This document shows, one piece after another, positions 59,738 through 64,000 of a stretch of 64,000 nucleotides of DNA. A program made the translations under genes and the position numbers. The stretch comes from Vigna angularis (Eukaryota > Streptophyta > Magnoliopsida > Fabales > Fabaceae): NCBI RefSeq assembly GCF_016808095.1, contig NC_068971.1:21750501-21814500 (forward strand), written 5' to 3'. Each line of letters starts with the position of its first letter. Position 1 is the first letter of the stretch. Under the pieces are notes generated by a model, which searched no databases, was not told the origin of the DNA, and worked only from the letters and a program-made list of their open reading frames with translations.

Positions 59738-59746
59738 TTTATATAA
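59738..59746 (+). promoter_or_regulatory. Candidate TATA box of the UGT gene
   Basis: tttatataa lies 72 bp before the UGT ATG and 127 bp after the end of MULE C, a suitable position for a plant core promoter with a short leader. Assignment is by position and consensus only. Confidence 0.6.
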
Positions 59747-59817
59747 CGGAGGTATGCTCTGTTTTCTATGCTGCATTAATAGGTCTGCAAAACAAGTGAG
59801 AAGGAGAAATCTAAGAG

Positions 59818-61343
59818 ATGGAAGGCTTATTTTCAGAGGCAGATTCAAGTTCTCTGAAACTCTACCTCCTTCCGTTTCCAGCACCAGGGCACATGATCCC
59901 ACAGATCAATATGGGTCAAGTTTTAGCCTTTCGTGGCCACCATGTTACCATTCTCACAACTCCTTCAAACGCTCAGTTCATCCCCAAAAACCTCAAAGTT
60001 CATACCTTCAACCTCCCCTCTAACAAAGTTGGTCTTTCTTCTGAGAATCTATCCTATGCAGAAGACAACCGAACCGCGCACGAGATATGGAAAGCCACAC
60101 AAGATATGAAACCCCAGATAGAAACCTTTCTGCAGCAAAACCCGCCTCATGCTTTGATTTTAGACATAATGTTTCCATGGAATTTCACTTCCACACTCAA
60201 CATCCCCACGGTCGTTTACAGCCCCATGCCCATCTTCGCTATTTGCGTTGCTGAGGCCATCAACAACTGCCAGCCCCAAGTGTTGCCTTCGGACTCTTCG
60301 CTTTCTTTTGTCGTCCCTGGTGCTCTTCCCAACAATATCACGCTTAACTTCAACCCGTGGAATACCAGCTTCCACGCCATGGCTCGTACTTTAGTGCAAT
60401 CCAAGGAAAACAACACTATTGGGGTTATTGTGGATACCTTTGCAGAGCTCGAAGGTGGGTACACTGAGTACTACGAGAAACTCACCGGCGTTAAGGTGTG
60501 GCACGTTGGCAACCTCTCTCTGATGGTGGATTATTACCAAAGAAGACGCACATCACAAGAGAATCATGTAAGCCACAAAAGCATAAGATCGATAGACTTT
60601 CACTACGACAGAGATTTCCCATTTTATTATGAATATCTATCTTTTGCAAGATTATGATTTTGCTTCTCTAATAATTTTAGGTTGATGAGCATGAGTGCCT
60701 CAAGTGGCTGAGCTCCAAGGAAGCCAGGTCAGTGGTGTACGTATGTTTTGGAAGCTTGGCTCGTCTGAGCAAAGAGCAACATATGGAGATTGCACGTGGG
60801 TTGGAGGCCTCTGGGTACAATTACCTCTTGGTGCTTCCAAAGAATGTGAATGATGACGAGATGAGAGAAGAAGGGTTGGTGCATGGGATTGAAGAAAGGA
60901 TGAGGGAAAATGAAAGAGGAATGGTAGTGAGAGGGTGGGTTCCACAACGTTTGATATTGAAGCATGTTGCCATTGGAGGGTTCCTAACACATAGTGGGGC
61001 TGGTTCAGTGTTGGAGGGGATTTGTGAGGGGGTGCCTATGATCACCATGCCTAGGTTTGGTGACCATTTTTTGTGTGAGAAGTTGGTGACTGAGGTGCTT
61101 GGGATTGGGGAGAGTGTGGGGGTTTGGGAATGGAGCATGTCACCCTATGATTTGAGGAGGGAGCTGGTGGACTGGGAAAGAATTCAGAGTGCTGTGAGAA
61201 AGGTGATGAAGGATGAAGGAGGCTTCTTCAGAAAACGAGTGCAGGAGTTGAAGGAAAAAGCAGACAAAGCTGTTCAAGAAGGTGGATCCTCTCACGATAA
61301 TCTCACCGCCCTTCTTCAATCAATCAAAGAGATCAATGTTTAA
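59818..61343 (+). CDS. UDP-glycosyltransferase, UGT73-like, altered PSPG motif
   Basis: Two exons, 59818-60567 and 60681-61343, joined in phase 0 by a 113-bp GT..AG intron, give 470 residues (family usual 450-500). Family 1 enzymes move a sugar from a UDP-sugar to small molecules such as flavonoids or triterpenes in the cytosol. Seen: N-terminal PFPAPGHMIPQ with the expected catalytic His25, Asp116 in ILDIMFPW as its likely partner, and the 44-residue PSPG box at 336-379. In that box Trp1, Gln4, His19, Ser24, Glu27 and Asp43 are kept, but positions 22-23 (usually Trp-Asn) are Ala357-Gly358, the preceding Cys is Ser355, and the last residue (usually Gln) is His379. The N-half reads like UGT73 (DTFAELEGGY, KVWHVGNLSL). 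No stop or frameshift is present. Sugar and acceptor cannot be told from the sequence; the unusual donor site could mean a different sugar or weak activity. Confidence 0.92.
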
Positions 61344-62740
61344 AGTTGTGAATGTTTTGTTTCGAATTTCGGATCTTGATTTGTTTACACCCTATGGATT
61401 TCACTCATTCTGCAATCGATTTTATTACTTTTCTATTTAATATATGTTTTAACTAATTAATTTAATTCAGTATCTTATTGTTTTTATTGGAATTTGTTGA
61501 GGAGTCGTTTGGTTTGGTGGAATCAACGATAATAATAAATAAATAGTATAATAACAAAAGATAATAATAATTATAACCATTAATTAATGAATTTGTGTTG
61601 TACAACACAATCTGAAATCTATGTTTAGAAGCCATACTCTTATAGAGCAATATGGCTTTGGGTGGATCAAAATGGTGATTGTTTGATTGTGTTGATTAGG
61701 CATGGACCGAGTAAAGGTCGAAACCACTGTTACCGACTTTAGTGAAGTATATGCAACCAGCCAAGTTATAGTTGGGATTTTTTGTGACTCGTCAACTGGA
61801 TGAGGGTTTGCCTCATTAATAATTAATTGATATTTTCCGTTAATGATGCATGTGGAGGATTTTGAGGGTAATGATTTTGAAGTGACAACTGCCACTCTAG
61901 GACACGACACTTCAATAATGTCCTTCTGACCCTTAAACTTGAATCACTCACTTTGGCTTCTTATACAACTTTTTCAATGGAAAACGATACTTTAACCATT
62001 TCTATTGATATTTTAGCAGTTACGTATCTGATTGGTTCGTTTGAATATTTATTTAAAACAAAAAAAAAAAGTTGAGTGAGGACCAAATTGGTGGCAGATT
62101 AGATTTTACCTGTTCTTCAATTTCATTTTTTCAAATTCTTTTTCTTTTTCTTTTTCTTTTTCGAAAGCTTTCTCTTTTCTTTCATTACTAGCGAAATCTC
62201 TTTTCATTTCTCTACACTATTAGTAGTGTCTTGTTTTAAGGTGCTTTGAACTTTTTATTCGACCACTTTGTGTTTTGTTTTTTTCTTTTGATGGCATTGT
62301 GGTGGTTTCGTTCTTTCTTTTGATAGTCTTTTTCGTTTTGTGAGAATTTTTGTGAGTTCTTCCATCATTGTTGACATGCTGGTGATCAAATTTTATGTTT
62401 GTTTCGTTCTATTTAATATTTTGTTGTTGGTCTTTAGGCTATTATAAACCTGTTTGGTTTTATTTGGTGTGTCCTCTTTTGTGTGTTGTTTTTGGTGTCT
62501 TGTTTTTTTCTTGTGTGTTCTACTTTTGTTGTTTTGGAAAGCTTGTTTCGGAAGTCTTAATTATGTGGCTTTATGTTGGCGTTGGTTGTTAGGTATATGT
62601 GTGTTTAATTCTAATTTTTTTTATTGTCTTGTTTCGTGTTACTATAGGGTCAGACTCGCCTGGTAAGACATGACAGCGGGCTGAGTCGAATAGACCGAAC
62701 GACCGGGTTACGTAAAATGACTTCATAGTCGTTCGGTTAC
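61344..62740. other. UGT 3' region, then T-rich DNA without a gene
   Basis: The first 100-200 bp hold the probable UGT 3' UTR. AT-rich DNA follows, with a pyrimidine microsatellite (ctttttctttttctttttc) at 62140-62164. Open frames at 62395-62666 are Phe/Cys/Val-rich translations of T/G-rich DNA and have no motif. Sequence just before LTR D (62690-62740) has two gttcgg/cgaacg words like those in the solo LTR at 29540. Confidence 0.5.
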
Positions 62741-64000
62741 TGATAACGATTGAATTTACCGTTATCTGTGATTCAATTTTGATACTAAATTAACCTTTTT
62801 TGACTTTGAAGCTTGTTTAAACTCTTGTTTTTAGTTTATTTTAGGGAATAAGAGAGCTGAGGTTATACTTGATGATTTTATCACTAATTCCCTCAATTTT
62901 TTAGGTTATTGGTATAATTGGAAGAGGAGCAAAAGTATCAAGGAGTTGGAACCCAGGAGGGACAACAAAAGCACCGGGAAAGAAGGCTGAAGAAGGTGCA
63001 GGGCACCTGGTTTCCCTCTTTAGGGGCCCTCAGCGTTGGAACTCTCACAAGGGCGCCTGCTTGCCCCCATTTGGGGCGTTGAGCGCCACTCTTCTCGCAA
63101 AGACGCCTGGGCGCCCCCTCCAGGGGCGCTGAGCGCTAGTCAGCTGCACCGTAGGACGCTTGGTTGACCTTAGTCAGGGTGCTGAGGGCCAATCTCTTCG
63201 CAGTTGCGCCTGCTTGCCCCCACTTAGGGTGCTGAGGGCCAGCGACGTTGGCCCATGATCTAATTTTGATCTATTTAAAGGCTTCTACACATTAGGGTTG
63301 GTATCTTTGGACGGTTGAAGCACAAAAACACACTTTTCGACCCTTGGGAGGCAGATTGGCATGCTGGAGCTTTCCTTCTCACTTTCTAGGGTTTCCATTC
63401 ATTCATTCTTCCATTGTACACCAAGTTTATCCATGAGAATGGAAAACTAAACTCATTTGTTGTTGGGGATGATGTAACCTCTAAACTTTCATGTATTTGA
63501 ACATGTTTTAAATATTTTATGCTTCTTTCATTGAATGTTAGTGATTTTCTCTTATTCTTAATGCTTGTCTTGTTTTGGTCATTCATGATTTGATGTTTGA
63601 TTTGTTTGAGTATTGGGAAATATTTTATGAATCATGATCTGGAAGATTTCACCCAAAGGGAATATTGCCTAGGGATAGGGATACGACGTTTGGTTGTCTT
63701 AAGCTTCTTTTCTTAATGCGGAATTGGTTATTAGGGATTCAAGGGATTGAGGTCTAATAATTAAGACTAGGCTTTTTACGCTGAGGGATCGGGATCTAAG
63801 TAATTTCGTAAGTGACATTAACATTCCAATGAAGAAGATGAGTTCTGATATGCATGAAAGTAAAGTATGTGAAATCTAACCCCAACAACATCATCATCTC
63901 ATATCATCTTAAATCATTCATCTTGTTTTAGCCTCAATTGATCAATTTTACATTCAAGTTTTTATGCTTACTTTTAATGCAATTCAATTTCATTCAATGG
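62741..64000 (+). repeat. Gypsy LTR D, cut by window edge
   Basis: Begins tgataacgattgaattta after gttac and follows LTR C with divergence through the GC-rich module (62995-63245), the ctatttaaag box (63271-63280), the gttgttggggatgatgtaacc landmark (63460) and aatctaaccccaacaaca (63872). No polypurine tract precedes it, so it is either a 5' LTR or a solo LTR. Its end lies outside the window. Confidence 0.85.

Noticed and set aside
62395..62666. Hydrophobic Phe/Cys/Val-rich frames downstream of the UGT
   Set aside because: T/G-rich DNA gives such translations by chance; no signal peptide logic, splice context or family.
1..64000. tRNA, rRNA, snoRNA or CRISPR-like arrays
   Set aside because: No cloverleaf, conserved rRNA segment or regularly spaced direct repeat with unique spacers was recognised by eye; a tRNAscan or Rfam search would be needed to exclude small RNAs.

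Overview
The window is plant nuclear DNA, almost certainly from a papilionoid legume. Bean or cowpea relatives are my guess, based on the general look of the repeats; nothing in the sequence fixes the species. It is AT-rich and repeat-dense. Only two host genes look intact: a Golgi galacturonosyltransferase of the GAUT8/QUA1 type (7632-10304, three exons, 556 residues) and a family 1 UDP-glycosyltransferase of UGT73-like architecture (59818-61343, two exons, 470 residues). I see no tRNA, rRNA or CRISPR array. The two genes are about 50 kb apart and are not functionally linked by anything visible.

Layout. 1-7.5 kb: AT-rich DNA with two copies of a long-inverted-repeat DNA transposon, one flanked by TTA. 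7.5-10.4 kb: GAUT8 gene. 10.4-17.8 kb: non-coding DNA with a direct duplication of about 500 bp. Between the two duplicates lies another copy of the long-TIR element, split by a Mutator-like element (MULE) with a perfect 9-bp target duplication. 17.8-22.3 kb: a nearly complete Ty1/copia element on the minus strand, with LTRs, primer site, polypurine tract and 5-bp target duplication, broken by two amber codons. 22.6-26.1 kb: fragments of two kinds of Ty3/gypsy element, one split by a 1.6-kb solo LTR. 27.0-28.1 kb: a CACTA-like non-autonomous remnant. 28.5-29.4 kb: gypsy 3' remnant holding a 118-bp TRIM-like insertion. 29.5-32.0 kb: a 2.47-kb solo LTR. 32.0-33.9 kb: a second long-TIR element split by a second MULE. 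33.9-34.9 kb: a foldback element. 35.1-46.9 kb: Athila/Tat-like gypsy material, mainly two head-to-head copies of a family that carries gag and protease parts but no polymerase, plus a solo LTR of the same family. 49.7-55.8 kb: a decayed CACTA (En/Spm) transposon with both transposon genes. 55.8-58.5 kb: repeats, including a duplicated block and clusters of TAATCGATTA. 58.5-59.6 kb: a third MULE, GC-rich inside. 59.8-61.3 kb: the UGT gene. 62.74 kb to the end: another LTR of the gag-protease family, cut by the window edge.

The main biology is therefore the insertion history. Exact target duplications allow several insertions to be ordered: the long-TIR elements were in place before the MULEs, and the minus-strand gypsy copy was in place before solo LTR B. 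The points most worth a second look are the UGT with an altered sugar-donor (PSPG) motif and a MULE about 200 bp upstream of its start codon, the polymerase-less gypsy family with GC-rich modules in its LTRs, and two independent MULE insertions into one transposon family. I did not find a clearly new multi-gene system.
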